64,000 nt of DNA from Silanimonas sp. (GCA_018334015.1 JAGXTI010000040.1:62001-126000); one strand, 5' to 3'. Numbered from the stretch's first letter, positions 1 through 9,383 are shown. Translations and numbers: made by a program. The notes: generated from the sequence alone by a model not told the origin.

Positions 1-937
1 CGCCGACCCAATTGAGCATCACGCTGGCACCGACCGCGTCGGTGCTGCCGAGCGGCAGGCCGAGCACGGCGCGCAGGTGGTTCTCGAATTGCGAGGTCTC
101 GGCGCCCTCGAGGGTCCAATGCCCGGAGTTGTGCACGCGCGGGGCCATCTCGTTGGCCAGCAGCTGGCCGTCGCGCACGAACAATTCCAGCGCGAACACG
201 CCGACGTAATCGAGGGCCTCGGCCAGCTCACGGGCATGGTCGAGCGCCCGGGCCATGAGCGCGGCAACGCCAGCGGCCGGTGCCATCGAGGCCGAGAGGA
301 TGCCGTCGCGGTGCCAGTTTTCGGTGAGTGGCCAGGCGCGGAAAGCGCCGTCGCGACCGCGCACCGCCACCACCGAGAGCTCGCGTTCGAAAGCGACGAA
401 GGCTTCGAGGATCAGCCCCACCTTGCCCGCCTGCGCGCCGAGGGCCGCCCAAGCAGCGTCGAGGTCGGCCGGCGTCTTCAGCCGGAACTGGCCCTTGCCG
501 TCGTAGCCCAGCCGCCGCGTCTTCAGGATGCAGGGCAGGCCGATACGCGCCACGGCAGCCTCGAGATCGGCGCGCGTCTCGACGGCGGCGAAGGCCGGCG
601 TGCCGATGCCCAGCTCATTGAACAGGGTTTTCTCGGCGAGCCGGTCCTGCGCGATCCGCAGCGCGCGCGGCGCCGGGAACACCGGGATGCGCGCCGCCAA
701 CCATTCGGCACTTTCGGCCGGCACGTTCTCGAAATCGAAGGTGGCCACATCGACGCGCGAGGCGAACTCGGCGAGCGCCTGCTCGTCGCGCCAGTCGCCG
801 ACCACCATCGGCACGAACTGGCCGGCACAGGCTTCATCGCTGGTGTCCATCACGAGGAAGCGCAGACCGAGCGGGGCGCCGGCCAAGGCCATCATCCGCG
901 CCAACTGGCCGCCGCCGAGGATGCCGACGGTGGTCAC
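1..937 (-). CDS. purK: N5-carboxyaminoimidazole ribonucleotide synthase PurK, 3' end beyond window
   Basis: ATP-grasp enzyme of purine synthesis that carboxylates aminoimidazole ribonucleotide with bicarbonate and ATP; its product goes to PurE. About 312 codons are visible from a GTG start. The N terminus has the nucleotide-binding stretch [11 protein letters not shown] (residues 5-15). Later come [21 protein letters not shown] and [13 protein letters not shown], all typical of PurK. Some 45-70 C-terminal residues lie outside the window. The GTG overlaps the purE stop as GTGA, so the two genes are translationally coupled, and this overlap fixes the start. Family assignment is secure. Confidence 0.95.
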   Translation of the reverse strand, partial: MTTVGILGGGQLARMMALAGAPLGLRFLVMDTSDEACAGQFVPMVVGDWRDEQALAEFASRVDVATFDFENVPAESAEWLAARIPVFPAPRALRIAQDRLAEKTLFNELGIGTPAFAAVETRADLEAAVARIGLPCILKTRRLGYDGKGQFRLKTPADLDAAWAALGAQAGKVGLILEAFVAFERELSVVAVRGRDGAFRAWPLTENWHRDGILSASMAPAAGVAALMARALDHARELAEALDYVGVFALELFVRDGQLLANEMAPRVHNSGHWTLEGAETSQFENHLRAVLGLPLGSTDAVGASVMLNWVG

Positions 938-1476
938 GCGCGCGGATCCGGCTGGGCCAGCACGGCGTCGGTCTGCTCGCGGCGGAAGGCCTCGAGCGCG
1001 GCGGCGATCCCGGCATGGTCGTGGGCCAGCAGCGCGGCGGCGAACAGCGCGGCGTTCGCCGCACCGGCCGCACCGATGGCGAAGGTGGCGACCGGGATGC
1101 CGGCCGGCATCTGCACGATCGAAAGCAGCGAGTCGAGGCCGTTCAGGGCCTTGCTCTGCACCGGTACGCCGAGCACCGGCACGGCGGTTTTGGCGGCCAG
1201 CATGCCCGGCAGGTGGGCGGCACCGCCGGCCCCGGCGATGATGGCGCGCAGCCCGCGCGGGCCGGCCTCTTCGGCGTAGCGGAACAGCAGATCGGGCGTG
1301 CGATGCGCCGAGACCACCTGCACCTCGTGCGGCACGCCGAGGCGGGTGAGCCGCTCGGCCGCGTGCTGCATCGTCTCCCAATCGCTCTTCGAGCCCATCA
1401 CGATGCCGACACGGACCATCCCGCCCTGCGCGGCACCACGCGCCCCATCCTTGCTTTCCTGCGCGCCAGACTGCAT
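934..1476 (-). CDS. purE: N5-carboxyaminoimidazole ribonucleotide mutase PurE (class I)
   Basis: Moves the carboxyl group of N5-CAIR to carbon 4, giving CAIR, after PurK in purine synthesis. The core begins [16 protein letters not shown] and contains SAHRTPD and the [11 protein letters not shown] loop, which together form the substrate site. Two starts are possible. ATG at 1476 follows GGGGAGG at 5-base spacing and sits about 24 bases below a TAGAAT -10 element, so it is preferred (180 residues). ATG at 1419 gives 161 residues, nearer the usual family length and without the 19-residue hydrophilic leader. It is the first gene of a purE-purK operon. Confidence 0.95.
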   Translation of the reverse strand: MQSGAQESKDGARGAAQGGMVRVGIVMGSKSDWETMQHAAERLTRLGVPHEVQVVSAHRTPDLLFRYAEEAGPRGLRAIIAGAGGAAHLPGMLAAKTAVPVLGVPVQSKALNGLDSLLSIVQMPAGIPVATFAIGAAGAANAALFAAALLAHDHAGIAAALEAFRREQTDAVLAQPDPRA

Positions 1477-1499
1477 GGGAGCCTCCCCGGCAAAAGCGT

Positions 1500-1505
1500 A
1501 TTCTA
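1500..1505 (-). promoter_or_regulatory. -10 element of the purEK promoter
   Basis: Read on the minus strand the sequence is TAGAAT followed by ACGC, 23 bases before the purE ATG at 1476, with a GGGGAGG ribosome site in between. The spacing to that site suits a short leader of about 17 bases. No convincing -35 was seen. The same TAnAAT plus (N)CGC form recurs before other genes here. Confidence 0.45.
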
Positions 1506-1536
1506 CGCAGCGTTTCCGCTGCCCGGCATAACCCCC

Positions 1537-1806
1537 ATGGACCGCAAGCTGCTCGACCTGCTCGTCTGCCCGGCGACGCACCAGCCCCTGCACCGGCTCG
1601 ACGCCGCCCAGCGCGAGCGCATCAACGCCGCCATCGCCCAGGGCGAACTGCGGCGCGGCGACGGCGCCATCGAGAACCGCCCGCTCGACGATGCCCTGGC
1701 CCGCCGCGACGGCAAAGCGGTGTACCGCATCGAGGACGGCATCCCGGTGCTGCTTGTCGACGAGGCCCTGGACACCCGCGGGATCGACGCGCTCGGCCTG
1801 CGCTGA
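1537..1806 (+). CDS. Trm112-like protein (UPF0434/YcaR family)
   Basis: Small protein of 89 residues. Bacterial Trm112-like proteins are usually zinc-ribbon proteins of unclear role; eukaryotic Trm112 activates methyltransferases. The N terminus [12 protein letters not shown] and the C-terminal part [17 protein letters not shown] match the family. The middle differs: where YcaR has CPxC there is CPATHQPL, so the second cysteine is lost, and about 30 residues are inserted before the GIPVLL core, making it longer than the roughly 60-residue E. coli protein. A zinc site is therefore doubtful. It is divergent from purE and its stop overlaps the nadC start (TGATG), so the pair is likely co-translated. 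Confidence 0.85.
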   Translation: MDRKLLDLLVCPATHQPLHRLDAAQRERINAAIAQGELRRGDGAIENRPLDDALARRDGKAVYRIEDGIPVLLVDEALDTRGIDALGLR

Positions 1807-2672
1807 TGGTCGACCGGGACAAGGCCCCGCCCGCGCCACCGCCGGCGGCGGTGGTCAGGGCCAACGTGGCGACGGCGCTGGCCGAGGATCTGGGCAGTGG
1901 CGATGCCAGTGCCGCTCTGCTCGATGACCTGCCGGCGCGGGCCTGGGTGCTTTGCCGCGAGGCGGCGGTGATCGCCGGGCGGCCTTGGTTCGACGCCTGT
2001 TTCGAGGCCCTCGATCCGGCCGCACAGATCAGCTGGCGAGTGGCCGAAGGGCAACAGGTCGCCGCCGGCAGCGTGCTGTGCACGATCGCGGCGCGCACCC
2101 GCGCCCTGCTCTCGGCCGAACGCAGCGCGCTCAATTTCCTGCAACTGCTCTCGGCCACTGCCACCACCACGGCCGCCCATGCCGCTGTGCTCGCCGGCAG
2201 CAGCACGCGCCTGCTCGACACCCGCAAGACCCTGCCCGGCCTGCGCCTCGCGCAGAAATACGCGGTCCGTTGCGGCGGCGGCCACAACCACCGGCTCGGC
2301 CTGTACGACGCTGTGATGCTGAAGGAAAACCACATCGCCGCGGCCGGATCGATCGGCGCCGCGGTGGCGCGGGCCCGGGCACGGTTCCCGGCCCTGCCGC
2401 TGATCATCGAGGTCGAATCGCTGCCTGAACTCGACGAGGCGCTGGCGGCCGGCTGCGACCGTATCCTGCTCGATGATTTCGATGCCGACAGCCTGCGCGA
2501 AGCGGTGCTGCGCGCCGGCGGGCGGGTGCCGCTGGAGGTCTCCGGCGGGGTCGCGGTGGATCGGCTGCCGCAGATCGCCGCGAGCGGCGTCGATTGCGTG
2601 TCGGTGGGTGCGCTCACCAAACACCTGCGGGCGATCGACCTGTCGTTGCGGCTGGGCGATCCGCCCGGCTGA
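1806..2672 (+). CDS. nadC: nicotinate-nucleotide diphosphorylase (quinolinate phosphoribosyltransferase)
   Basis: Converts quinolinate and PRPP to nicotinate mononucleotide, CO2 and pyrophosphate in de novo NAD synthesis. At 288 residues it has family length. Visible signatures are the N-terminal [12 protein letters not shown], the central [15 protein letters not shown] that binds quinolinate, the [19 protein letters not shown] stretch with catalytic and phosphate-binding lysine and histidine residues, and the C-terminal EVSGGV and [10 protein letters not shown] loops of the barrel. ATG overlaps the preceding stop by one base. nadA and nadB are not in the window. Confidence 0.97.
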   Translation: MVDRDKAPPAPPPAAVVRANVATALAEDLGSGDASAALLDDLPARAWVLCREAAVIAGRPWFDACFEALDPAAQISWRVAEGQQVAAGSVLCTIAARTRALLSAERSALNFLQLLSATATTTAAHAAVLAGSSTRLLDTRKTLPGLRLAQKYAVRCGGGHNHRLGLYDAVMLKENHIAAAGSIGAAVARARARFPALPLIIEVESLPELDEALAAGCDRILLDDFDADSLREAVLRAGGRVPLEVSGGVAVDRLPQIAASGVDCVSVGALTKHLRAIDLSLRLGDPPG

Positions 2673-2781
2673 AGCGCAGCGAGTTTTCAGGCGCACAGCA
2701 TTTAAGCCTCAAAGGCCTTTCTGTGGATATGAACGAGGCCGGGGCCTTGTCGCCAGCGCCCGGCGCCTCCATTTGACAAGA

Positions 2782-3126
2782 ATGGACGCTTTGCTGCCGC
2801 TTGCCCTGCTGATCGCCGCCGCCGGCGTGGTCTGGAATTTCATTGCCGACCGCCGCGCCGCGGAACAGGCCACCGCCCTCGCTCGCCGAGCCTGCGAAGA
2901 GGCCGGGGTGCTCTGGCTGGACCAGAACGTGCAGGTGGTACGCAAGCGGCTGGCGCGCGACAGCCGCGGCATGCTGAGCTGGCGGCGGGATTTCGACTTC
3001 GAGTTCTCGAGCACCGGCGACGAACGCCAGCTGGGGCGGGTCAGTCTGGTTGGACGCGAGCCGGTCGGACTCATCGGGCCGCCACCGCGGGTGCCGACGG
3101 TGTTCGGGTTCCCCGGCAGCCGGTGA
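2782..3126 (+). CDS. DUF3301 membrane-anchored protein
   Basis: Protein of 114 residues with one N-terminal membrane segment (about residues 4-21, LLPLALLIAAAGVVWNF) followed by a soluble, arginine-rich part. The pattern ACEEAGVLWLDQNVQV followed by RRDFDFEFSSTGDERQLGRV matches DUF3301, a gammaproteobacterial family of unknown function (E. coli YqcC-independent; no role assigned). Likely inner-membrane protein facing the cytoplasm. The ATG at 2782 is the first that gives the complete membrane segment; it lies 109 bases after nadC, so it may be read from its own promoter or from nadC. Confidence 0.8.
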   Translation: MDALLPLALLIAAAGVVWNFIADRRAAEQATALARRACEEAGVLWLDQNVQVVRKRLARDSRGMLSWRRDFDFEFSSTGDERQLGRVSLVGREPVGLIGPPPRVPTVFGFPGSR

Positions 3127-3135
3127 GTGGTACGG

Positions 3136-3537
3136 TTACTTGATGATCCGCAGGTGGCCGCCGCGCTTGGGCGGCTCCGGCGAGGCATCGGGCCGCTCCG
3201 GGTCGTCAAGCGGGGGGGCGACCTCGCCTTCGTCCGGGGGGAGGCCCATGCCTTGCCCGGTCTCGTGGGCGTAGATGGCGAGCACGGCCGCGATCGGCAC
3301 CCGGACCGACTGCCCGACCCCGCCGAAACGCGCCATGAAAGCCACCTCGCGGTTGCCGAGTTCGAGCTGGGCCACCGCGCGCGGCGCGACATTGAGCACG
3401 ACCCGGCCGTCTTTGATGGCCGACGCCGGCACCTGCACACCGGCCTGCTGGGCATCGACCATCAGGTAGGGGGTGAGGCCGTTGTCGACGATCCACTCGT
3501 AGATCGCCCGAAGCAGGTAGGGGCGGTTCGAGCTCAT
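3136..3537 (-). CDS. sspB: ClpXP protease specificity-enhancing factor SspB
   Basis: Adaptor that brings ssrA-tagged and other substrates to the ClpXP protease. The N-terminal domain (about residues 1-110) has the conserved start SSNRPYLLRAIYEWIVDNGLTPYL and FMARFGGV, the peptide-binding dimer. A flexible acidic, proline-rich tail (EVAPPLDDPERPD) leads to a C-terminal RGGHLRIIK that corresponds to the ClpX-docking XB motif of E. coli SspB. Length is 133 residues. It lies 20 bases after sspA, as in many gammaproteobacteria. The ribosome site is weak, consistent with coupling to sspA. Confidence 0.95.
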   Translation of the reverse strand: MSSNRPYLLRAIYEWIVDNGLTPYLMVDAQQAGVQVPASAIKDGRVVLNVAPRAVAQLELGNREVAFMARFGGVGQSVRVPIAAVLAIYAHETGQGMGLPPDEGEVAPPLDDPERPDASPEPPKRGGHLRIIK

Positions 3538-3557
3538 CGGCGGCGGACGGGCTTCGC

Positions 3558-4196
3558 TCACACCGGCAACTCGCGCAGGTTTTTTTCTTCGGCGGTGAGG
3601 CTGCGGACGAAACCGGGGTTGCGGAAAATCCGCTGACCGTAGTCCTCGATCGGCTTGGCTTCTTTCGGCAGCACCACGCCCAGCGCCGGCAAGCGCCAGA
3701 TGATCGGCGCCATGGCGCAGTCGGCCAGGCTCATCTCGGGGTTGAGGAAGAACTTGCTGGCCTTGAACAGGGGCAGGGCCGCCAGCGCCAGATCGCGGAG
3801 CTGTTTGCGCGCCGCCTCGGCCTGGGCCTTGGTGCTGGCCTGCTGGGCTGCCTGCACATGCGGCACCCATTCATGCTCCAGCCGCAGCATGGCCAGTCGA
3901 AGCCGCGCCCGCGAGAGCGGGTCGATCGGCATCAGTGGCGGGTGCGGGTAGCGCTCATCCAGGTATTCGGTGACCACCGAGGCCGAATACAGCACCAGCT
4001 CGCGCTCCACCAGGGTGGGCACCGAGTGGTAGGGGTTGAGGTCGATCAGATCCTCCGGCGGCTGGGTCGGATCGACCGCCACCAGATCGTATTGGACACC
4101 TTTGGCCGCCAGCACCAGGCGGACCCGGTGGCAGAGCACGCAATCGCGTGCGGAGAACAAGGTCAAGGTGTTGCGTAAACGCGGGCTTACGGCCAT
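3558..4196 (-). CDS. sspA: stringent starvation protein A (GST-like RNA polymerase-associated)
   Basis: RNA polymerase-associated protein with a glutathione-S-transferase fold that helps bacteria survive starvation and acid stress in E. coli. Length is 212 residues. The thioredoxin-like N-terminal half contains LTLFSARDCVLCHRVRLVLAAKG, and the YHSVPTL segment supplies the cis-proline of the GST fold. The helical C-terminal half follows from about residue 90. The ATG at 4196 is preferred over a GTG six bases upstream because AGGGAA lies at suitable spacing. It stands downstream of petABC and before sspB, the usual order in this group. Confidence 0.94.
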   Translation of the reverse strand: MAVSPRLRNTLTLFSARDCVLCHRVRLVLAAKGVQYDLVAVDPTQPPEDLIDLNPYHSVPTLVERELVLYSASVVTEYLDERYPHPPLMPIDPLSRARLRLAMLRLEHEWVPHVQAAQQASTKAQAEAARKQLRDLALAALPLFKASKFFLNPEMSLADCAMAPIIWRLPALGVVLPKEAKPIEDYGQRIFRNPGFVRSLTAEEKNLRELPV

Positions 4197-4209
4197 CGGC
4201 ACTTCCCTT

Positions 4210-4234
4210 CGACGCGGCCGCCGACCCCGCGTCG
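4210..4234 (-). repeat. inverted repeat in the petC-sspA gap
   Basis: Perfect 8-base arms CGACGCGG (4210-4217) and CCGCGTCG (4227-4234) with a 9-base loop, 14 bases before the sspA start. There is no T-tract, so it is not a standard terminator. It could partly uncouple sspAB from petABC or affect mRNA stability. Confidence 0.35.
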
Positions 4235-4288
4235 ACGGCTCACCAATCCCTAACGTGCCGCAAACCGACCGTCGACCGCAAGTGGCCT

Positions 4289-5047
4289 TCAGTGGACGTC
4301 TTTCCAGTACTCGCGCTTGAGCAGCCAGGCGAGCAGGGTGAAGAAAGACAAGAACAGGATCACCCAGACGCCCAAGGTCTCGCGCTGCAGCCGTGCCGGC
4401 TCGGCCACGTAGGTGAGGAAAGCGGTGAGGTCGAGGATGGCACGGTCGAACTCGGCCGGGCTCAGGCGGCCGGCCTCGTGCGGCTGCACCACGAAGCCGG
4501 AGATGCAGTTGTCGCCCACTCGGGCGATGGCGCAGCCGTCCTCACCCGCCGGTTCGAAGGTGGCACGCTGGATGCCCTGCAGCTCCCAGAGCACGTTGGG
4601 CATGCTGGCACCGGCCAATACGGTGTTGTTCCAACCCATCGGCCGCGATTCATCGACGTAGAAGGAGCGCAGGAAAGTGTAGACCCAGTCCTCCTGCCCT
4701 TTCTTGCCGCGGACCGTGGTGGAGAGGTCGGGCGGGGCCTTGCTGAACCAGGCGGTGCCGTCGGCCTTGGCCATGCCGGTGATCATCGGCTCACCGATCT
4801 TGGCATCGCCCTTGATGATGAGTTGTTCGACCTGCTCGACGGTGAGGCCGAGGTCTTCGCCCACACGCGAGTAGCGCATGAACTGCAGGCTGTGGCAGGC
4901 CGCACAGAAGTTCATGTAGAGACCGAGACCGCGCTGCAACGAAGCACGGTCATGGACATCGATCGGGGCGTCGAGCAGGTTGACGCTACCCAAGGCGCTG
5001 ACCGGGACGAGGGCCAGAAGAAGGGCGAAAAAACGCGACTTAAGCAT
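4289..5047 (-). CDS. petC: cytochrome c1 of the bc1 complex
   Basis: Haem c subunit of ubiquinol-cytochrome c reductase; it takes electrons from the Rieske protein and passes them to soluble cytochrome c on the periplasmic side. A signal peptide covers about residues 1-20. The haem site is FCAACHSLQ (Cys48, Cys51, His52), and GASMPNVLW probably supplies the axial methionine. A single C-terminal anchor (about 222-244) is followed by the basic end KREYWKDVH. Length is 252 residues. Its ATG overlaps the end of petB by 8 bases, so translation is coupled. Confidence 0.97.
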   Translation of the reverse strand: MLKSRFFALLLALVPVSALGSVNLLDAPIDVHDRASLQRGLGLYMNFCAACHSLQFMRYSRVGEDLGLTVEQVEQLIIKGDAKIGEPMITGMAKADGTAWFSKAPPDLSTTVRGKKGQEDWVYTFLRSFYVDESRPMGWNNTVLAGASMPNVLWELQGIQRATFEPAGEDGCAIARVGDNCISGFVVQPHEAGRLSPAEFDRAILDLTAFLTYVAEPARLQRETLGVWVILFLSFFTLLAWLLKREYWKDVH

Positions 5048-6284
5048 GCGAGGTCACCCGCTCCGGTACCGGCTTGGTGTTGTCGAGGGCCGTCCACAAC
5101 GGCATCGTGAAGAAGAACAGGAAGTAGAAGGCGGTGCAGATGCGAGCGACCAGGGTCTGCAATTCGGAGCCGGGCTGCAGACCGAGCCAGCCGAGCACCA
5201 CGAAGGAGACAACAAACAGGGCCAGCATCATCTTGCTGAACCAGCCGCGGTAGCGGTAGGAGCGGACCTTGCTGCGATCGAGCCAAGGCAGCAGGAAGAA
5301 GATCATCACCGCGCCACCCATCACCACGACGCCGAGCAGCGTACTGGGGATCGCCCGCAACATCGCGTAGTAGGGCGTGAAGTACCAGACCGGCTTGATC
5401 TGCTGCGGGGTGACCAGCGGGTTGGCCTCGTTGAAGTTGTCGAACTCGAGGAACAGGTTGCCGAAGGTCGGCGCGAAGAACACGATGAAGGCGGCGATGA
5501 CGAGGAAGACGCCGGCGCCGAAGATGTCCTTGACGGTGTAGTAGGGGTGGAAAGGGATGCCGTCGAGTGGGCGACCCTTCTCGTCCTTCTTCTTCTTGAT
5601 GTCGATGCCATCAGGGTTGTTCGAGCCAACTTCGTGCAGGGCGCCCAGATGAAGGACGATCAGCAGCAGCAGCACCAGCGGCAAGGCCACCACGTGCAAG
5701 GCGAAGAATCGGGTGAGGGTGGCATCGGAGACGAGGTAGTCGCCGCGGATCCAGATGACCAGTTCCGGACCGATCACCGGCAGCGCCGAGAACAGGTTGA
5801 TGATCACCGCCGCGCCCCAGAAGGACATCTGGCCCCAGGGCAGCACGTAGCCGAGGAAGGCCTCGGCCATCAGCACGAGGAAGATCAGCATGCCCAGCAC
5901 CCAGACCAGCTCGCGCGGCTTCTGGTAGGAGCCGTAGAGCATGGCGCGGAACATGTGCAGGTAGACCACCACGAAGAACAGCGAGGCGCCGGTGCTGTGC
6001 ATGTAGCGGATCAGCCAGCCCCATTCGACATCGCGCATGATGTATTCGACCGAGGCGAAGGCACCGGCCGCGGTCGGCACGTAGTGCATCGTCAGCAAAA
6101 TGCCGGTGATGATCTGGTTGGCGAACACGAGGATCGCCAGCGAGCCGAAGTAGTACCAGAAGTTGAAATTCTTCGGCGCGTAGTACTCGGTCAGGTGCTT
6201 GCGCAGGAAGGGCGCGAGGCCCGGCGTGCGCTCGGTGACCCAGCCACTCACCCCGTTCACGGCCTTGTCGATTTGGGCGTTCAT
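5040..6284 (-). CDS. petB: cytochrome b of the bc1 complex
   Basis: Membrane core of the bc1 complex, holding both b-type haems and the Qo and Qi quinone sites. Length is 414 residues with eight or more membrane segments. The four haem-ligand histidines are in MHSTGASLFFVVVYLH and LHVVALPLVLLLLIVLH. The Qo loop reads PVWY instead of PEWY, a variant known from beta- and gammaproteobacterial complexes, so the usual Qo glutamate is replaced. A strong GGAGGAGG site precedes the ATG, which overlaps the petA stop (TGATG). Confidence 0.97.
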   Translation of the reverse strand: MNAQIDKAVNGVSGWVTERTPGLAPFLRKHLTEYYAPKNFNFWYYFGSLAILVFANQIITGILLTMHYVPTAAGAFASVEYIMRDVEWGWLIRYMHSTGASLFFVVVYLHMFRAMLYGSYQKPRELVWVLGMLIFLVLMAEAFLGYVLPWGQMSFWGAAVIINLFSALPVIGPELVIWIRGDYLVSDATLTRFFALHVVALPLVLLLLIVLHLGALHEVGSNNPDGIDIKKKKDEKGRPLDGIPFHPYYTVKDIFGAGVFLVIAAFIVFFAPTFGNLFLEFDNFNEANPLVTPQQIKPVWYFTPYYAMLRAIPSTLLGVVVMGGAVMIFFLLPWLDRSKVRSYRYRGWFSKMMLALFVVSFVVLGWLGLQPGSELQTLVARICTAFYFLFFFTMPLWTALDNTKPVPERVTSHA

Positions 6285-6895
6285 CAGGCGACCTCCTCCG
6301 GCGCAATGCCAATAATCACCAGATTAGGGTTGCCCGGGTCGAAATGGTGTGGTGGAACCGGGAGGTTGGCTGGCGCCGGCACGCCGGCGAAGACGCGACC
6401 GGCGATGTCGAAGCGCGAGTTGTGGCAGGGGCAGAAGAACCCGCCCCGCCATTCGCTGTCGAAGGCCTGAGGCCGCAACTCGGGCACGTACGTGGGCGAG
6501 CAGCCCAGATGGGTGCAGATGCCGACCAGAACGCCGATCTCGGGCTTGATCGAGCGCGCCAGATTGCGCGCGAAAGCCGGCGTCTGGTCGGTGTTCTCGG
6601 AATCCGGGTCGGCCAGCCGTTCGGCCAGACCCGGCAGCACCGCCAGTTGCTCTTCGTTGCGGCGGAAGATCCAGACCGGCTTGCCGCGCCATTGCACGGT
6701 GAGGCGCGCATTCGGCTGGAGATCAAGGCGACTGATGTCGACCTCGACCGGCGCGGCAGCGCTCTGCGCCCGGGCGCTGGGCTTCCAGCTGCTCAGGAAC
6801 GCATAGCCGGTCGCAGCCACGCCCACGCCTCCCACCACCGCGGTGGTCGCGGTGAGGAACCGGCGACGCCCGTTGTTGACCCCTTCGTTGGCCAT
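6284..6895 (-). CDS. petA: Rieske iron-sulfur subunit of the bc1 complex
   Basis: Carries the 2Fe-2S cluster that oxidises ubiquinol at the Qo site. The N terminus has a twin-arginine signal [13 protein letters not shown] followed by the membrane helix (about residues 12-35), as expected for Tat-inserted Rieske proteins. Cluster ligands are in GICTHLGCS and [11 protein letters not shown]. The second box has Asn where most bc1 Rieske proteins have Gly (CPCHGS), a mild variation next to the cluster. Length is 203 residues. First gene of petABC. Confidence 0.97.
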   Translation of the reverse strand: MANEGVNNGRRRFLTATTAVVGGVGVAATGYAFLSSWKPSARAQSAAAPVEVDISRLDLQPNARLTVQWRGKPVWIFRRNEEQLAVLPGLAERLADPDSENTDQTPAFARNLARSIKPEIGVLVGICTHLGCSPTYVPELRPQAFDSEWRGGFFCPCHNSRFDIAGRVFAGVPAPANLPVPPHHFDPGNPNLVIIGIAPEEVA

Positions 6896-6928
6896 TCGGC
6901 ACTCCGAATTTCACTGTAGCTGTGGACA

Positions 6929-6951
6929 CGGCACCGTTTCCGACGGTGCCG
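6929..6951 (-). repeat. stem-loop at the 5' end of the petABC leader
   Basis: Perfect 9-base arms CGGCACCGT (6929-6937) and ACGGTGCCG (6943-6951) around a 5-base loop. It lies just inside the transcript expected from the TACAAT promoter at 6964-6969. With no T-tract on either side it is more likely a 5' stabilising stem than a terminator. Confidence 0.45.
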
Positions 6952-6963
6952 CTGCAAGGCCGG

Positions 6964-6993
6964 ATTGTAGCCGAAGGCGGAAGACTCGGACAA
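6964..6993 (-). promoter_or_regulatory. predicted petABC promoter
   Basis: On the minus strand: TTGTCC (6993-6988), an 18-base spacer, then TACAAT (6969-6964). Transcription would start near 6957, about 60 bases before the petA ATG. Confidence 0.5.
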
Positions 6994-7010
6994 CGCCGGT
7001 GTCGCGTCTT

Positions 7011-7967
7011 TCAGGGGGCCGCGACGGCACCCGTGGTCGGCGCCGTCGCTGTCGCGGCGGCGGCCAGGGCCTGGCGGTAGCGGGCCTTCAGGATGGCAAC
7101 CCGTTCGACGTAGCGACGGGTTTCCTCGAACGGCGGCACCCCGCCGTGACGATCGACATTGCCCTCGCCGGCGTTGTAACCGGCGGCGGCCAGGGTCACG
7201 TTGCCATCGAAGCGGTCAAGCAGCCAAGCGAGGTACTCGACGCCACCGCGGATGTTCTGCACCGGATCGAAGACGTTCTCGACGCCGAAGCGATCAGCGG
7301 TGGCCGGGATCAGCTGCATCAGGCCCTGCGCGCCCTTGTGCGAGACGGCGTTCGGGTTGAAGGCCGACTCGGCGTGGACCACGGCGCGGACCAGGGCCTC
7401 GTCGACCCCGAACTCGGCCGCTGCCGCCCGGATCTCCTCGGCCCAGGCCGTGGTGTTGAGGCGGACGTTGGAGAAATCGACGCCGGGCAGGGGAGCGCAG
7501 GCGTAGCAGGTCTCGACATAAGTGAACAGAACCCGAACCGGCACACCGCGATCACGCGGTCGGACATTGGTGTAGTGGGTGACACCGTCGATGACGTAGG
7601 TGTAGACCGCGCCACGACTCACCCGCGCACCGCGCGGCGCGGCCGGGAGCGACCCGGTGGCCGCACCGGGGGTGGCACGGAACTCGACGCGACGGGCCGA
7701 ATCGGCCGGCGGCACGGCCACGGGTGTGACGGGCGGCCGCGGCGAGGGCACGATGGCGGGTCGCGACTCGGGACGGAAACGGGCCGCCACCGTGCAGTTC
7801 GTGTCGGGCAGGCGCTGGTTGCCGAAATGCGAAACCCCATCGGCACCCACGCAGCGGTACAAGGTTCCGGCCGAGGCCAACCCTGCTGCGAGGCTGCCCG
7901 CGGCCAGCGCGAGCAGCACCCCAAGGGTGCGCAGGGCGAACGGCGGCAGAGCAGCGCGGGGCGGCAT
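7011..7967 (-). CDS. lytic transglycosylase with N-terminal DUF4124
   Basis: Periplasmic murein-cleaving enzyme. A signal peptide (about residues 1-33) is followed by a DUF4124 segment [16 protein letters not shown], a proline-rich linker, and a C-terminal SLT domain. The SLT signatures are [22 protein letters not shown], where the Glu is the expected catalytic residue, [15 protein letters not shown] and [12 protein letters not shown]. Length is 318 residues. The ATG at 7965-7967 gives a clean signal peptide; the frame stays open far upstream but only as antisense to miaB. It is divergent from miaB. The domain order resembles soluble Slt-type proteins of xanthomonads; the exact Mlt class is not certain. 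Confidence 0.9.
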   Translation of the reverse strand: MPPRAALPPFALRTLGVLLALAAGSLAAGLASAGTLYRCVGADGVSHFGNQRLPDTNCTVAARFRPESRPAIVPSPRPPVTPVAVPPADSARRVEFRATPGAATGSLPAAPRGARVSRGAVYTYVIDGVTHYTNVRPRDRGVPVRVLFTYVETCYACAPLPGVDFSNVRLNTTAWAEEIRAAAAEFGVDEALVRAVVHAESAFNPNAVSHKGAQGLMQLIPATADRFGVENVFDPVQNIRGGVEYLAWLLDRFDGNVTLAAAGYNAGEGNVDRHGGVPPFEETRRYVERVAILKARYRQALAAAATATAPTTGAVAAP

Positions 7968-7998
7968 GGCGCGCAGTGTCCCCCAGCGGAGGCGGGCG

Positions 7999-8004
7999 TA
8001 CAAT
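7999..8004 (+). promoter_or_regulatory. -10 element upstream of miaB
   Basis: TACAAT followed by CGCC, 35 bases before the miaB ATG. The -35 region is weak (GTGTCC). Same form as the elements before petA and dxs. Confidence 0.45.
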
Positions 8005-8039
8005 CGCCGGCCCATCCACCGGAACGGAGTAAGCACCGT

Positions 8040-9383
8040 ATGCCCGGCAAGCTTTTCATCAAGACCCACGGCTGCCAGATGAACGAGTACGACTCGACCC
8101 GGATGGTTGACGTGCTCGCCGCCGAGCACGGCCTCGAACTCACCGAGAACGAGGCCGAGGCCGACGTCATTCTGGTCAACACCTGCTCGATCCGCGAGAA
8201 GGCCCAGGAGAAGGTGTTCTCCCAACTCGGCCGCTGGAAGGAACTCAAGAAAAACAACCCGAACCTGGTGATCGGTGTGGGTGGCTGTGTGGCCTCGCAG
8301 GAAGGCGAAGCCATCATCAAGCGGGCACCCTATGTGGACGTGGTGTTCGGCCCGCAGACCCTGCACCGCCTGCCGCAGCTGATCGAGGCCAAGCGCCAGA
8401 CCGGCCGGCCGCAGGTGGACATCTCGTTCCCGGAGATCGAGAAGTTCGACCGGCTGCCCGAGCCGCGTGCCGACGGCCCGACCGCCTTCGTCTCGATCAT
8501 GGAAGGCTGCAGCAAATACTGCGCTTTCTGCGTGGTGCCCTACACCCGCGGCGAGGAAGTGAGCCGCCCCTTCGAGGACGTGCTGGTCGAAGTGGCCCAG
8601 CTCGCCGACCAAGGCGTGCGGGAAGTGACGCTGCTCGGCCAGAACGTCAACGCCTACCGCGGCGCGACCGGGGACGGTGGCGTGGCGGATCTCGCGGATC
8701 TCATCCGCGCCATCGCCGAGTTCGAGGGCATCGGCCGCATCCGCTTCACCACCTCGCACCCGATGGAGTTCACCGATTCGCTCATCGAGGCCTACCGTGA
8801 TGTGCCCAAGCTGGCGTCCTTCCTGCACCTGCCGGTGCAGTCCGGCTCGGATCGCGTGCTCACGGCGATGAAGCGCAACCACACGGTGCTGGAGTTCAAG
8901 GCCAAGATCCGCCGCTTGCGCGAAGCGCGGCCCGGCATCTGCATCAGTTCGGACTTCATCGTCGGTTTTCCCGGTGAGACCGAACGCGACTTCGAGCAGA
9001 CCCTGAAGCTGATCGAGGACATCGGCTTCGACCAGAGCTTCAGCTTCGTCTATTCCAAACGCCCCGGCACACCGGCGGCGAACCTGCCGGACGACACGCC
9101 CGCCGCAGTGAAAAGCGCCCGCCTCGCCCGTCTGCAGGACGCGGTGACGGCCAACGCGCGAAAGATCTCGCAGGCCATGATCGGCACCGTGCAGACCGTG
9201 CTGGTGGAAGGTGTGTCGAAAAGGAGTGCGGCGGAGGTGACCGGCCGCACCGAGAACATGCGCTTCGTCAACTTCGCTGCCCCGGCGCGCTTGATCGGGC
9301 AGTTCGTGGCGGTCGAGATCACCGAGGCGATGAGCAACAGCCTGCGCGGCCGGATCCTCACCCGCGAATCGGAGGCGGCGTGA
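8040..9383 (+). CDS. miaB: tRNA-2-methylthio-N6-dimethylallyladenosine synthase MiaB
   Basis: Radical-SAM enzyme that adds the methylthio group to i6A37 in tRNAs reading UNN codons. The N-terminal UPF0004 domain holds three cluster cysteines ([22 protein letters not shown]). The radical-SAM site is [16 protein letters not shown] (CxxxCxxC). A TRAM domain at the C terminus (about 380-445) contains [10 protein letters not shown]. Length is 447 residues, normal for MiaB. GGAG lies 10 bases before the ATG. First gene of a miaB-phoH-ybeY-corC operon conserved in gammaproteobacteria. Confidence 0.98.
   Translation: MPGKLFIKTHGCQMNEYDSTRMVDVLAAEHGLELTENEAEADVILVNTCSIREKAQEKVFSQLGRWKELKKNNPNLVIGVGGCVASQEGEAIIKRAPYVDVVFGPQTLHRLPQLIEAKRQTGRPQVDISFPEIEKFDRLPEPRADGPTAFVSIMEGCSKYCAFCVVPYTRGEEVSRPFEDVLVEVAQLADQGVREVTLLGQNVNAYRGATGDGGVADLADLIRAIAEFEGIGRIRFTTSHPMEFTDSLIEAYRDVPKLASFLHLPVQSGSDRVLTAMKRNHTVLEFKAKIRRLREARPGICISSDFIVGFPGETERDFEQTLKLIEDIGFDQSFSFVYSKRPGTPAANLPDDTPAAVKSARLARLQDAVTANARKISQAMIGTVQTVLVEGVSKRSAAEVTGRTENMRFVNFAAPARLIGQFVAVEITEAMSNSLRGRILTRESEAA

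Noticed and set aside
77..1279. 400-codon open frame on the plus strand
   Set aside because: It is antisense to purK and purE, whose minus-strand motifs are clear. Such frames arise from high G+C at third positions.
4980..6470. 496-codon open frame on the plus strand over petB and petC
   Set aside because: The protein is composed of His, Arg, Glu and Gln runs with no fold; the minus strand encodes cytochrome b.
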